From Rubellimicrobium mesophilum DSM 19309 (GTDB lineage Bacteria > Pseudomonadota > Alphaproteobacteria > Rhodobacterales > Rhodobacteraceae): 43,096 bases of DNA. The position numbers and the translations under genes are program-made. This document shows, one piece after another, positions 7,708-16,951 of the stretch; the first letter of the stretch is position 1; each line of letters opens with the position of its first letter. Where the stretch lies: contig NZ_KK088578.1 of assembly GCF_000600335.2 (NCBI RefSeq), positions 1 to 43,096 on the forward strand, read 5' to 3'. The notes under the pieces were generated by a model. It did no database searches, was not told the origin of the DNA, and saw only the letters and a list, made by a program, of their open reading frames with translations.

Positions 7708-9020
7708 TGGATCCCCGGCTCGACGCGCGCTGGGTCAACGGGCGGCTCCGCCGGGGCGAGGTGCCTACGGAGGCGGAGCTGCGCTGGTTCGCGCGTGGGC
7801 TCGCCTCCGGTGCAGTGACGGACGCGCAGGCCGGGGCCTTCGCGATGGGCGTCTGCCTGCGGGGCCTGGGCGAGCAGGGGCGCGTGGCGCTGACTCTCGG
7901 GATGCGGGACTCCGGGCGCGTTCTGGACTGGCGGCTCGACAAGCCCGTGCTCGACAAGCACTCGACGGGCGGCGTGGGGGACGCGGTCTCGCTGATCCTC
8001 GCTCCCGCGCTGGCCGCCTGCGGGGTGGCGGTGCCGATGATCTCGGGCAGAGGTCTCGGCCATACCGGTGGGACGCTCGACAAGATGGAGGCGATCCCGG
8101 GCGTGGAGCCGAAGGTCTCGGAGGACCTCCTGCGCCTGATCGTGGCCGAGGTCGGCTGCGCCATCGCCGGGGCCACGGCCGAGATCGCGCCCGCCGACCG
8201 GCGGCTCTATGCCATCCGTGACGTGAGCGGCACGGTCGAGAGCATCGACCTCATCACCGCCTCGATCCTGTCGAAGAAGCTCGCCGCCGGGCTTGAGGGG
8301 CTAGTGCTCGACGTGAAGGTCGGCTCCGGCGCCTTCATGAAGACCGAGGCCGAGGCCCGAGCCTTGGCCGAGTCGCTCGTGGCGACCGCGAACGGGGCCG
8401 GGTGCTCGACAGCGGCCCTCGTCACGGACATGGACGAGCCGCTCTGTCCGGCGCTCGGGAACGCGGTCGAGGTCGCGGTCTGCCTCGAGGTCATGGACGG
8501 CCGGCGCGAGATGGCGCCTCGGCTTCACGACCTGACCGTGGCGCTGGGCGGCCGCCTCCTGGCGCTCGCGGGCGAGGAGGAGGGCGAGGGAGAGGAGCGC
8601 ATCGCCCATGCCATCGCTTCGGGCGCCGCGATGGAGCGGTTCGAGCGGATGGTCGCGATGATGGGCGGGCCGGCGGACCTGTCGGCGACATGGCGGGAGA
8701 GGCTGCCGCGTGCCCCGGTGGTCCTGGAGGTGACGTCGGAGCAGGACGGGTTCGTCAATGCCTTCGACGGCGAGGCGCTGGGCCTCGTCGTCGTCGGACT
8801 TGGCGGCGGGCGCACCAAGGAGACCGATCCCGTCGATCCCGCCGTGGGGCTGACCGACGTGCCGCGCCGAGGCCAGCGCGTCCGGTGTGGCGATCTCCTG
8901 GCGCGCGTCCATGCCCGTGACGAGGGAGCCGCCCGATCCGCGATGGGGGCCGTCCTTGCGGCCATCCGGATCGGCGAGGCGCCAGACTTGGGGCCCCTGG
9001 TGCGGGAGCGGGTGGGATGA
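7707..9020 (+). CDS. deoA: Thymidine phosphorylase
   Basis: Phosphorolysis of thymidine/deoxyuridine to base plus deoxyribose-1-phosphate; in this operon it probably also handles uridine-type substrates made by Cdd. 437 residues, full length. Motifs: DKHSTGGVGDAVSLI, the phosphate-binding and catalytic segment ISGRGLGHTGGTLDKMEAIPG, and DVKVGSGAFMK. The ATG at 7707 overlaps the cdd stop by one base, and its own stop overlaps deoB by ATGA. That spacing implies translational coupling. Confidence 0.97.
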   Translation: MDPRLDARWVNGRLRRGEVPTEAELRWFARGLASGAVTDAQAGAFAMGVCLRGLGEQGRVALTLGMRDSGRVLDWRLDKPVLDKHSTGGVGDAVSLILAPALAACGVAVPMISGRGLGHTGGTLDKMEAIPGVEPKVSEDLLRLIVAEVGCAIAGATAEIAPADRRLYAIRDVSGTVESIDLITASILSKKLAAGLEGLVLDVKVGSGAFMKTEAEARALAESLVATANGAGCSTAALVTDMDEPLCPALGNAVEVAVCLEVMDGRREMAPRLHDLTVALGGRLLALAGEEEGEGEERIAHAIASGAAMERFERMVAMMGGPADLSATWRERLPRAPVVLEVTSEQDGFVNAFDGEALGLVVVGLGGGRTKETDPVDPAVGLTDVPRRGQRVRCGDLLARVHARDEGAARSAMGAVLAAIRIGEAPDLGPLVRERVG

Positions 9021-10192
9021 GCCGGGCCTTCCTCGTCGTCATGGACTCCGTCGGCATCGGCGGTGCGCCGGATGCCGGATCGTTCTTCAACGGCGACGTG
9101 CCCGACACCGGAGCCAACACCGTGGGCCACATCGCTCAGGCGGTCAGGCTCAAGGTGCCGACCCTCGCCGCGATGGGCCTCGGCCCCGCCATCAAGCTCG
9201 CCTCCGGGCTGGATGCGCCCGGCCTCGGCGGCCCGGTCACGGGCGCATGGGGCGCCGCGACCGAGGTCTCGAAGGGCAAGGACACGCCCTCCGGCCATTG
9301 GGAGCTCGCCGGGGTCCTCGTCCCCTGGGACTGGACCTACTTCCCCGACGCCGAGCCCGCCTTCCCGCCCGACCTCGTAGCCGAGGTCTGCCGCCTTGCC
9401 GGGACGGAGGGCATCCTCGGCAACAGGCACGCCTCCGGCACCGCCATCATCGACGAACTGGGCGAGGAGCACCTGCGGACCGGCTGGCCGATCTGCTACA
9501 CCTCCGTCGACTCGGTCTTCCAGATCGCCGCCCACGAGGAGAGGTTCGGCCTCGACCGCCTGATCGCGCTCTGCCGCGACCTCGCGCCGACGCTTCACGC
9601 GATGAGGGTCGGGCGGGTCATCGCGCGCCCCTTCCTCGGCGGCCCCGGGACCTTCAAGCGCACCCCGCATCGACGGGACTTCGCCATCGCGCCACCCGCG
9701 CCCACGCTCTGCGACTGGGTCCACGAGGCTGGGCTCAGGGTTCACGCGGTCGGAAAGATCGGCGACATCTTCTCCATGCGCGGCATCGACACGCTGTCCA
9801 AGGGACCTGACCGAGACCTGATGGGCCACCTTCATCGGCTCGCGGACGAGGCGGAGGACGGCTCGCTCACCTTCGCCAACTTCGTGGAGTTCGATACCGA
9901 CTACGGCCACCGCCGCGACCCTGCCGGCTACGCCCGGCAACTCGAATGGTTCGACGCCGGGATCGCTGAACTCCTGCTCAAGCTGCGCGACGGCGACCTC
10001 CTCGTCATCACGGCGGATCACGGCAACGACCCGACCTGGACGGGCACGGACCACACGCGCGAGCGGGTGCCAGTGCTGATGCGTGGGGTCGGCGCGCGGG
10101 AACTGGGCCTCATCGGCTTCGTGGACGTGGGCGCCTCGGTCGCCGCGCATCTGGGCGTGCCGAGCCTGGGGCCTGGAAGGAGCGTGCTGTGA
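9017..10192 (+). CDS. deoB: Phosphopentomutase
   Basis: Interconverts (deoxy)ribose-1-phosphate and 5-phosphate, passing sugar from the phosphorylase into central metabolism. 391 residues, an alkaline-phosphatase-superfamily metalloenzyme. Metal-binding and catalytic segments: VVMDSVGIGGAPDA at the N-terminus, PDTGANTVGHIA (Thr nucleophile region) and ITADHGNDPTWTGTDHTRE near the C-terminus. It overlaps deoA by four bases and add by GTGA. Confidence 0.97.
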   Translation: MSRAFLVVMDSVGIGGAPDAGSFFNGDVPDTGANTVGHIAQAVRLKVPTLAAMGLGPAIKLASGLDAPGLGGPVTGAWGAATEVSKGKDTPSGHWELAGVLVPWDWTYFPDAEPAFPPDLVAEVCRLAGTEGILGNRHASGTAIIDELGEEHLRTGWPICYTSVDSVFQIAAHEERFGLDRLIALCRDLAPTLHAMRVGRVIARPFLGGPGTFKRTPHRRDFAIAPPAPTLCDWVHEAGLRVHAVGKIGDIFSMRGIDTLSKGPDRDLMGHLHRLADEAEDGSLTFANFVEFDTDYGHRRDPAGYARQLEWFDAGIAELLLKLRDGDLLVITADHGNDPTWTGTDHTRERVPVLMRGVGARELGLIGFVDVGASVAAHLGVPSLGPGRSVL

Positions 10193-11175
10193 GCTGGCGG
10201 GACCTCCCCAAGGTCGAGCTGCACCTCCATCTCGAAGGCGCCGCGCCGCCCGCCTTCATCCGGGGCCTCGCGGCCGAGAAGGGCATCGACATCTCGGGCA
10301 TCTTCGACGAGCGCGGCCGCTACCGGACCGGGACCTTCGAGCATTTCCTCAAGGTCTACGAAGCCGCCTGCACGGTGCTGACCTCGCCCGAGGATTACCG
10401 CCGGCTCACGCTTGCCGTGCTGGAGGAGAGCGCCGCGAACGGCGTCGTCTACTCCGAGACGTTCCTGTGCCCCGACTTCTGCGGCGGGGGCGACGTGGCC
10501 GCCTGGCGCGACCACCTCGCCGCCATCGAGGACGCCGCGCGCGAGGCCGAGGTCCGGGACGGCATCACCTTGCGCGGCATCGTGACCTGCATCCGTCATT
10601 TCGGGCCGGACCAGGCGAAGCGCGTGGCGCGCTGCGCGGCCGAGACGATGGGCGGCTTCGTGACCGGCTTCGGCATGGCGGGGGCCGAGACGGTGGGCAG
10701 GCCCAAGGACTACGCCTGGAGCTTCGACTGCGCGCGGGAGGCCGGGCTGCGCCTCACCTGCCATGCCGGGGAATGGGGAGGGCCCGACACGGTGACCGAC
10801 ACCCTGCGCGACCTTCGCCCCGAGCGGATCGGCCACGGCATCGCCGCCGCCAAGGACCCCGCGCTGATGGAGCGCCTGGCCGAGGACGACATCGTACTGG
10901 AGGTCTGCCCCGGTTCCAACGTCTACCTTGGTGCCGTGCCCTCCTGGGAAAAGCACCCCATCGAGACCCTGCGCGGGCGCGAGGTGAAGGTCACCGTCTC
11001 GACCGATGACCCGCCCTTCTTCGGCACGACCATGACCCGCGAATGGGAGATGCTGGAGAGGACCTTCCAGTGGAACGAGGACGACCTCGCGGCGCTGAAC
11101 CGGGTGGCGCTTGACGCGGCGTTCTGCGACGACGCCACAAAGGACCGCATCCGCAAGAGACTGGAGGCCGCATGA
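10189..11175 (+). CDS. add: Adenosine deaminase
   Basis: Converts (deoxy)adenosine to (deoxy)inosine with zinc. 328 residues. Hallmarks: [11 protein letters not shown] (zinc His pair), [17 protein letters not shown] and [12 protein letters not shown] (zinc Asp). GTG start at 10189, inside the GTGA overlap with the deoB stop; its own stop overlaps the upp ATG. An adenine deaminase of the same fold is an alternative, since some short alphaproteobacterial members have that activity, but the nucleoside operon favours adenosine. Confidence 0.9.
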   Translation: MSWRDLPKVELHLHLEGAAPPAFIRGLAAEKGIDISGIFDERGRYRTGTFEHFLKVYEAACTVLTSPEDYRRLTLAVLEESAANGVVYSETFLCPDFCGGGDVAAWRDHLAAIEDAAREAEVRDGITLRGIVTCIRHFGPDQAKRVARCAAETMGGFVTGFGMAGAETVGRPKDYAWSFDCAREAGLRLTCHAGEWGGPDTVTDTLRDLRPERIGHGIAAAKDPALMERLAEDDIVLEVCPGSNVYLGAVPSWEKHPIETLRGREVKVTVSTDDPPFFGTTMTREWEMLERTFQWNEDDLAALNRVALDAAFCDDATKDRIRKRLEAA

Positions 11176-11867
11176 CCGACTCGCCCGACCTCGCCCCGAA
11201 CACCCCCGTGCAGCCCGTCGCCGCACCGTCCGTGGCGCCCGCCGGCGTCACCGTGGTCGATCACCCGCTGGTGCAGCACAAGCTCACGCTGATGCGGGAG
11301 CACGACACTTCCACGGCCTCGTTCCGCCGCCTCCTGCGCGAGATCAGCCTGCTCCTCGCCTACGAGGTCACGCGGACGCTCCCGATGACCACCAAGCGGA
11401 TCAGCACGCCTCTGACCGAGATGGACGCGCCCACCATCGAGGGGAAGAAGCTCGCGCTCATCTCGATCCTGCGGGCCGGCAATGGCTTGATGGACGGCAT
11501 CCTCGACCTCATCCCGGCGGCGCGGGTGGGCTTCGTGGGACTCTACCGCGACCCGGAGACGCTTCAGCCGGTGCAGTACTACTTCAAGGTGCCGGGCCAA
11601 CTTGAGGACCGCATCTCCATCGTGGTGGATCCGATGCTCGCGACAGGGAACTCCTCCGCAGCGGCGGTGGACCTGCTCAAGCAGGCGGGGGCCAGGGACA
11701 TCCGCTTCCTCTGCCTCCTCGCCGCGCCCGAAGGCATCCGGCGGATGCAGGAGGCGCATCCCGACGTGCCCATCATCACGGCGGCCATCGACAGCCACCT
11801 GAACGACCACGGCTACATCGTCCCGGGCCTGGGCGACGCCGGCGACCGGATGTTCGGGACGAAGTAG
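11172..11867 (+). CDS. upp: Uracil phosphoribosyltransferase
   Basis: Makes UMP from uracil and PRPP, the last step of the pyrimidine arm of this operon. 231 residues, with a 20-25-residue Pro/Ala-rich N-terminal extension before the core starts at [19 protein letters not shown]. The PRPP loop is [26 protein letters not shown] and the C-terminal [11 protein letters not shown] are family signatures. The ATGA overlap fixes the start at 11172, so the extension is probably translated. Confidence 0.96.
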   Translation: MTDSPDLAPNTPVQPVAAPSVAPAGVTVVDHPLVQHKLTLMREHDTSTASFRRLLREISLLLAYEVTRTLPMTTKRISTPLTEMDAPTIEGKKLALISILRAGNGLMDGILDLIPAARVGFVGLYRDPETLQPVQYYFKVPGQLEDRISIVVDPMLATGNSSAAAVDLLKQAGARDIRFLCLLAAPEGIRRMQEAHPDVPIITAAIDSHLNDHGYIVPGLGDAGDRMFGTK

Positions 11868-11893
11868 ATCATTAACAGACTGTTGCCGGAGCG

Positions 11894-11946
11894 GCGACTT
11901 CACGTCGCGGGGGTCCCGTGGCACGGTCCCCGGGCCAGCCCCGGGG
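11894..11946. terminator. Tandem GC hairpins between convergent upp and minus-strand gene
   Basis: GCGAC-TTCAC-GTCGC (11894-11908) and CCCCGG (11928-11933) paired with CCGGGG (11941-11946) lie in the 155-bp gap between two converging genes. Stems are short and there is no T-run. A shared two-way terminator is plausible from position only. Confidence 0.3.
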
Positions 11947-12022
11947 AAGGGCGAACGATCGGTCGGTCGCCGCTGCGGGAGGGAGAGGGCCCGCCGCGGA
12001 CCCCTTCTCCGGAGGCGGCGCC

Positions 12023-13039
12023 TCAGCCCCCCTCGCAGATGCCCTGGAGCGCCACCCATTCCGAGTCGGTGAGGAGGATGGGCGGCTCCTGGGCCGCATG
12101 GGCGTCGGCGGCCAGGAGGTCGGCCACGCCGGCCCCGGTCGGGTCGCGGTCGAGGGCATAGGGCTTCAGCGGCACCTGCGCCTGCGAGAAGGCGGGGCCC
12201 AGCCGGTCGGCGCCGAGGGCCGGCGCGGGCGCGGCCAGCAGGTCCTCGGCGTGGCGGGCCAGCGCGTCGGGATCGAGATCGCCGGTAGCCAGCAGCTTCA
12301 GCGTCGCCCAGAGTCCCACGTCGTCGAGCAGCCGGGCGAGCGGATCGTCGCCCGCCGCCACGCGGGCCGCGAGAAGCTGCCCCGCGACCACGGCAGGCTC
12401 GGCCGCGCGCTCCACCATCTCGCGTGACAGGATCGTGATGCCGCCCGGCAGCTCGATCGGCGAAGCGGGGCCGAGCGGCAGGACGACGGCCTGACCCCCG
12501 TTCCCCAGGGCGCGATCATGCAGCCGGGCCAGCGCCTCCGCGCCGAGGGGGTCGCGGCAGGCACCGCCGAGCGTCCGCTGGAGGTGGCCGAGGATCGTGG
12601 CGCCGATCTCGGTCCGCTTGGCATCCGGCACGACGGCGAGTGCCTCCCGCTGCAGCGCTCCGGGGAGCCAGAGGACCGCTCCGGCCAGCGCGGCCGCGAC
12701 GACCAACCAACCCGCCACCCAGCGGATCTGGCGCGGCGCGGCGGCCTGCCCCTTGGCGACGGCGGCGCGGACCGTCTCGATGGCCGAGACCATGGTGTCG
12801 TCCTCGACCTCCAGCGTCTCGGAGCCGTCGATGTCGGGCGCATATAGAGCCGGCGCGGCGCCGGGGTTCAGGCGCGTGATCGCGGGGAGCGACCAATGGG
12901 TCAGCGGCAGGCCCGCCGAATCCGACAGCACCAGCGTCGCCTTGCCGAACGAGACCACGACCTCGCGGCCCGCGTCGCCTGGACCCGTGCGCCAGAGTCC
13001 CGTGGTTTCGAGCCGGGCGTATTGGGAAAGGGCGGTCAT
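12023..13039 (-). CDS. Membrane protein resembling an M48 peptidase without its zinc site
   Basis: 338 residues. The N-terminal domain (about 1-95) resembles the cytoplasmic domain that precedes some membrane M48 peptidases. One transmembrane helix spans about 106-128. The rest reads like an M48 ectodomain: VVPDAKRTEIGATILGHL, CRDPLGAEALARLHDRAL and ELPGGITILSREMVERAAEPAVVAGQLLAARVAA. In active M48 enzymes the last segment would be AGVLAHEIGH; here LLAARVAA (about 222-229) replaces HExxH, so no zinc peptidase activity is expected. The start at 13039 (MTALSQYARL) is chosen because sequence upstream of it is non-family. A scaffold or inhibitor role is inference. It converges with upp and diverges from the DMT transporter. 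Confidence 0.65.
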   Translation of the reverse strand: MTALSQYARLETTGLWRTGPGDAGREVVVSFGKATLVLSDSAGLPLTHWSLPAITRLNPGAAPALYAPDIDGSETLEVEDDTMVSAIETVRAAVAKGQAAAPRQIRWVAGWLVVAAALAGAVLWLPGALQREALAVVPDAKRTEIGATILGHLQRTLGGACRDPLGAEALARLHDRALGNGGQAVVLPLGPASPIELPGGITILSREMVERAAEPAVVAGQLLAARVAAGDDPLARLLDDVGLWATLKLLATGDLDPDALARHAEDLLAAPAPALGADRLGPAFSQAQVPLKPYALDRDPTGAGVADLLAADAHAAQEPPILLTDSEWVALQGICEGG

Positions 13040-13182
13040 GATCCTCGGGAACGAACTGGCCGCACCATATCCCGGGCCGCCAGGGAAGTGGAAGGTGCGG
13101 CGGGGCCCCCTGGAAATGTCGCTTCCGGGCGGTTCCCATGCCACGGGCCCGGTTAGGGAGGCACGAAGGCAAGGAGGCGGGC

Positions 13183-14115
13183 ATGGAGGCGGGGGCGGAG
13201 CGGCCGGCGCTGGCGGCGGTGCTGGTGGTGGGGACGATGGCGCTCTACGGGCTCATCGACAACTTCATGCGGCTCGTCACCGCGGAGGCGGGGCTCTGGC
13301 AGTTCCACTTCCTGCGCGCGGGGCTGGCGGTCGCGATCCTGGTCCCCATGGCCTGGGCCTTCGGCGCGACGCTCCGCCCACGACGGCCCTCGCGGGTGCT
13401 GGCGCGATCGCTGCTCAACTCGGGGGCCATGGTGATCTATTTCGGGGCCCTGGGCTTCATGCCCATCGCGCAGGTCGTGGCGGGGCTCTTCACCGCGCCG
13501 CTCTTCGTCGTGCTGTTCTCGGTGACGCTGTTCGGCGAGAGGGTGGGGCCCTGGCGGACCTTCGCGGTGATCCTGGGCTTCGCGGGCATCCTCCTCGCGC
13601 TCGGGCTGGACGCCGAGGACATGACCGGCTGGACGCTGCTGCCGGTGCTGGCGGGGGCGCTCTACGGGCTCGGGAACCTCGCGACGCGGAAGTGGTGCGC
13701 GGGCGAGGGGACGCTGGTGCTCCTCGGGGGCTTCTTCGTCATGATGTTCGCATGGGGGGCCCTGGGGTGCCTCGTGCTCTGGCTCAATCCCCTGCCGGTG
13801 GCGGAGGGGGCCGCGGGATGGGCCACGCGCGGCTGGGTGGCGCCCGGCGGCCTGTTCCTCGTGGTCATCGTGGTGCAGGGGGTGGGGTCGCTCGCGGGCG
13901 TGGGGATGCTCGTCCGTGCCTATCAGGTCGCCAACGCGACCCTCGTGGCCGTGTTCGAGAACGCGCTCCTCGTCTTCGCGACGATCTGGGCCGCGATCCT
14001 CTGGGGCGAGGTGCCGGGGCCGGTCGAGGCGCTGGGGTTGGTCCTCGTGACGGCGGCGGGGATGCTGATCGCGCTGCGCGAGCCCAGGGCGGCGCATCAG
14101 CGCGAGGAGGCGTGA
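13183..14115 (+). CDS. DMT-superfamily (EamA) transporter
   Basis: 310-residue inner-membrane protein with about ten hydrophobic helices arranged as two EamA repeats. The first begins ALYGLIDNFMRLVTAEAGLWQFHFLRAGLA; the second ends ENALLVFATIWAAILWGEVPGPVEALGLVLVTAAGMLIAL. Family members export amino acids, metabolites or drugs; the substrate is unknown. The start at 13183 (MEAGAERPALAA) is preceded by AAGGAGG, better supported than an in-frame upstream ATG at 13138. It converges on fadJ with 22 bp between. Confidence 0.85.
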   Translation: MEAGAERPALAAVLVVGTMALYGLIDNFMRLVTAEAGLWQFHFLRAGLAVAILVPMAWAFGATLRPRRPSRVLARSLLNSGAMVIYFGALGFMPIAQVVAGLFTAPLFVVLFSVTLFGERVGPWRTFAVILGFAGILLALGLDAEDMTGWTLLPVLAGALYGLGNLATRKWCAGEGTLVLLGGFFVMMFAWGALGCLVLWLNPLPVAEGAAGWATRGWVAPGGLFLVVIVVQGVGSLAGVGMLVRAYQVANATLVAVFENALLVFATIWAAILWGEVPGPVEALGLVLVTAAGMLIALREPRAAHQREEA

Positions 14116-14137
14116 GCCCCCTCGCGCCACTGGCAGG

Positions 14138-16343
14138 TCACGCGGCCTTCTTCGCTTCGCCGAGGCGGCCGTAGAAGCTGTCGCCCCGCTCGGCCATTTC
14201 GCGCAGGAGCTGGGGCGGAGCGAACCGCTCGCCATGCTCCCGCGCCAGCTCTTCGGCCCGCTCCACCGCGTAGGGCGCGCCCAGGATGTCGAGCCAGGAG
14301 AAGGGGCCGCCGGACCAGGGCGCGAAGCCCCAGCCGAGGATCGCGCCCACGTCGCCCTCGCGGATGTCGGTGAGGACGCCCTGTTCGAGAGCGCGGACGG
14401 CCTCGAGCGCCTGCACGAAGAGGAGCCGCTCCTGAACCTCCTGGAGGCTCGGCTGGGCCCCGGCGCGCGGGAACCGGTTCGCGAGGCCCTCCCAGAGGCC
14501 GGTCCGCTCGCCCTTCTCGTCGTAGGCGTAGAAGCCCGCCTTGGCCTTGCGGCCGAGGCGGCCCTCGTCGGCCATGGGGAAGAGGACCTGATCGACGGCC
14601 TCGTCCTTGTAGGCGTCGCCGAGCGCGGCCCTGGTCGCCTTGGCGATCTTCACGCCGAGGTCGAGCGAGGTCTCGTCGATCAGTTGCAGCGGCCCGATCG
14701 GCATCCCGGCCATCTGGGCCGCGTGCTCGATGAGGGCGGGGGAGACGCCCTCGGCCACCATGCGGATGCCCTCGTTCAGGTAGGGGATGATGCAGCGGTT
14801 CGCGTAGAAGAAGCGCGCGTCGTGCACGACGATGGGCGTCTTGCCGATCTGGCGTGCGAAGTCGAGCGCCTTGGCGACGGCGCGGTCGCCGGTCTCCCGC
14901 CCCCGGATGATCTCCACGAGCTGCATCTTGTCCACGGGGGAGAAGAAGTGGATGCCGATGAACTGGTCGGGCTTGTCCGATGCCTTGGCGAGCTCGCTGA
15001 TCGGGAGCGTCGAAGTGTTGGTCGCGAAGACGCAGTCCTGCGGGATGTGCGCCAGCACCTTGCGCGTGACTTCGGCCTTGACGCGAGGGTCCTCGAAGAC
15101 GGCCTCGACGATCAGGTCGCAGGAGGAGAGCGCGCCGTGGTCCGTCGTGGGCTCGATGCGGTCGAGGACCTCGGCCCTGCGCGCCTCGGTGATCCTGCGG
15201 CGCGAGAGGTCCTTGTCGAGGAGCTTCTCGGAGGCGGCCTTGCCGCGGTCGGCGGCCTCCTGCGTCGAGTCGATCAGGATGACCTCGATTCCCGCCTGCG
15301 CCGCGACATGGGCGATCCCCGCGCCCATCATGCCGGCGCCGAGGACCCCCAGACGCCGGACCTTCTGGTCGGGGATGTCGGCGGGACGGCGCGCGCCCTT
15401 CTGGAGCGCCTGCATGTTGATGAACAGCGACCGGATCATCGCCGAGGAGGAGGGGTTCATCAGCACGTTGGTGAACCACCGCGCCTCGATCTTGAGCGCA
15501 TTATCGAAGTTGACCAGCGCCCCCTCGTAGATGGCCGACAGCATCGCCTTCGCGGCGGGGTAGGCGCCGAGCGTCTTGCCATTCACCATGGCCGAGGCGC
15601 CGGCGAAGGTCTGGAACCCTGCCGGATGGTAGGGCGTGCCGCCCGGCATCCTGTAGTCCTTGCGGTCCCAGGGCTTCGCCAGCTCCCCGCCCACATTGGC
15701 CAGGACCCAGGCTCGGGCGCGGTCCATCAGCTCCTCGGCCGGCACGACCTCGTCCACGAGGCCCGCCGCCTTGGCCGCCTGCGGGTCGAGCGTCTTCCCT
15801 TCGAGGAGGGTGGGCGCGGCGGCCAGCACCCCCATCTTGCGCACGACCCGAGTCGTGCCGCCCGCGCCCGGGAAGATGCCGACCTTGATCTCCGGCAGGC
15901 CGATCTTGGCCTTGGGATTGTCCGCCGCGAAGATGCGGTGGCAGGCGAGCGGAATCTCGTAGCCGATGCCGAGCGCGGTACCGGGAAGCGCTGCCGCCAC
16001 GGGCTTGCCGCCCTTCAGCGTCTTGGGGTCCATGCCCGCGCGCTCGATCCGGCGGAGCGCCTTGTGCATGGACATGATGCCCTCGAAAAGGCCGCGCGCC
16101 GGCTCGTCTCCGGCGTTGTCCTTCATCGCCGCGATGACGTTGAGGTCCATGCCGGCGGCGAAGTCCTTCTTCCCGGACGTGACCACGATCCCCTTCACCT
16201 CGGGGGTCGGCCAGCGCCTGCTCCATGCAGGCATCGAGCTCCTTCAGCGACTCGAGGTTCAGGACGTTCATGGAGCGGCCGGGCATGTCCCAGGTCACGA
16301 CGGCCACGCCATCGGGGTCCTTGCGCAGGGTGAAGTCGGTCAT
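14138..16343 (-). pseudogene. FadJ/FadB-type enoyl-CoA hydratase/3-hydroxyacyl-CoA dehydrogenase, one frame break
   Basis: Trifunctional-type beta-oxidation enzyme of about 734 residues. The hydratase domain (about 1-190) has GTALGIGYEIPLACHR and LPEIKVGIFPGAGGTTR with both catalytic Glu positions. The dehydrogenase domain has the NAD fingerprint GVLGAGMMGAGIAHVA and catalytic IGIHFFSPVDKM, followed by the C-terminal domain ending LGEAKKAA. The true start is MTDFTLRKDPDG at 16343. An extra base in the G5 run at 16202-16206 breaks the frame (should read ALADPEVKGIVVTSGKK); all downstream sequence is intact. I take the gene as functional with a sequencing indel. It is downstream of fadA and a small gene on the same strand. 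Confidence 0.9.
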
Positions 16344-16419
16344 GGGACGAGGCTCCTGTGGCGGAAATGCGGGCAGGGCGCCGCAAGGGACGCCCCGAGG
16401 TCCGGCGAATCGTAGCGGA

Positions 16420-16848
16420 TCAAGCGATCCGGGCCGCGGACTGGTCGGAGGGAAGCTGGACGAGGTCCATCATCTCGATGCGAAGACAGCCATCCGGCGC
16501 GACCGCCATGAAGTAGACGGTCCCATGGTTGGCCTCCTCGACATGGCCGCCGAAGTGGTAGAGCCAGCGGAGCCAGACCCGGAACCGGCTCCTGCTTGGC
16601 ATCTCGATGGCAGAGATGCGGGGCGTCATGGCCGTCATGCCGGACGCCAGCGCGGCCGCTCGGCGGTCGGCCAGGTAGTCCCGGAACAACCCAGGGTCGT
16701 GCATCACGACGAGTTGGCCGTCCATCTCTATGGGACAGGGAAAGGACCAGACGCTGGCCATCTCCTCCAGGCGTCCATCGACGAAACGCTCGCCCATCTC
16801 GGCGAAGAAAGCCGTGACCCCGAGGGGTCGTCGGTCCGCATCCTCCAT
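16420..16848 (-). CDS. Small SnoaL/NTF2-like protein, function unknown
   Basis: 142 residues beginning MEDADRRPLGVTAFFAEMGERFVDGRLEEM. The layout (N-terminal helices, then VWSFPCPIEM, RVWLRWLYHF and TVYFMAVAPDGCLRIEMMDLVQLP) suggests a cone-shaped alpha+beta SnoaL/NTF2-like fold, but no signature fixes a function. The start at 16848 has AAGGGGG about five bases upstream; an in-frame upstream ATG lacks support. It sits between fadJ and fadA on the same strand, so co-expression with beta-oxidation is likely. Confidence 0.65.
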   Translation of the reverse strand: MEDADRRPLGVTAFFAEMGERFVDGRLEEMASVWSFPCPIEMDGQLVVMHDPGLFRDYLADRRAAALASGMTAMTPRISAIEMPSRSRFRVWLRWLYHFGGHVEEANHGTVYFMAVAPDGCLRIEMMDLVQLPSDQSAARIA

Positions 16849-16951
16849 CAGGCCCCCTTGGCGCCGCCGCCTTGGCGCCATGCCGGATCATGTCACGATC
16901 CTGACGCGACAATGCAGCAAGATTATGGCAGAGGCCAGGGTGGCCACGGCG

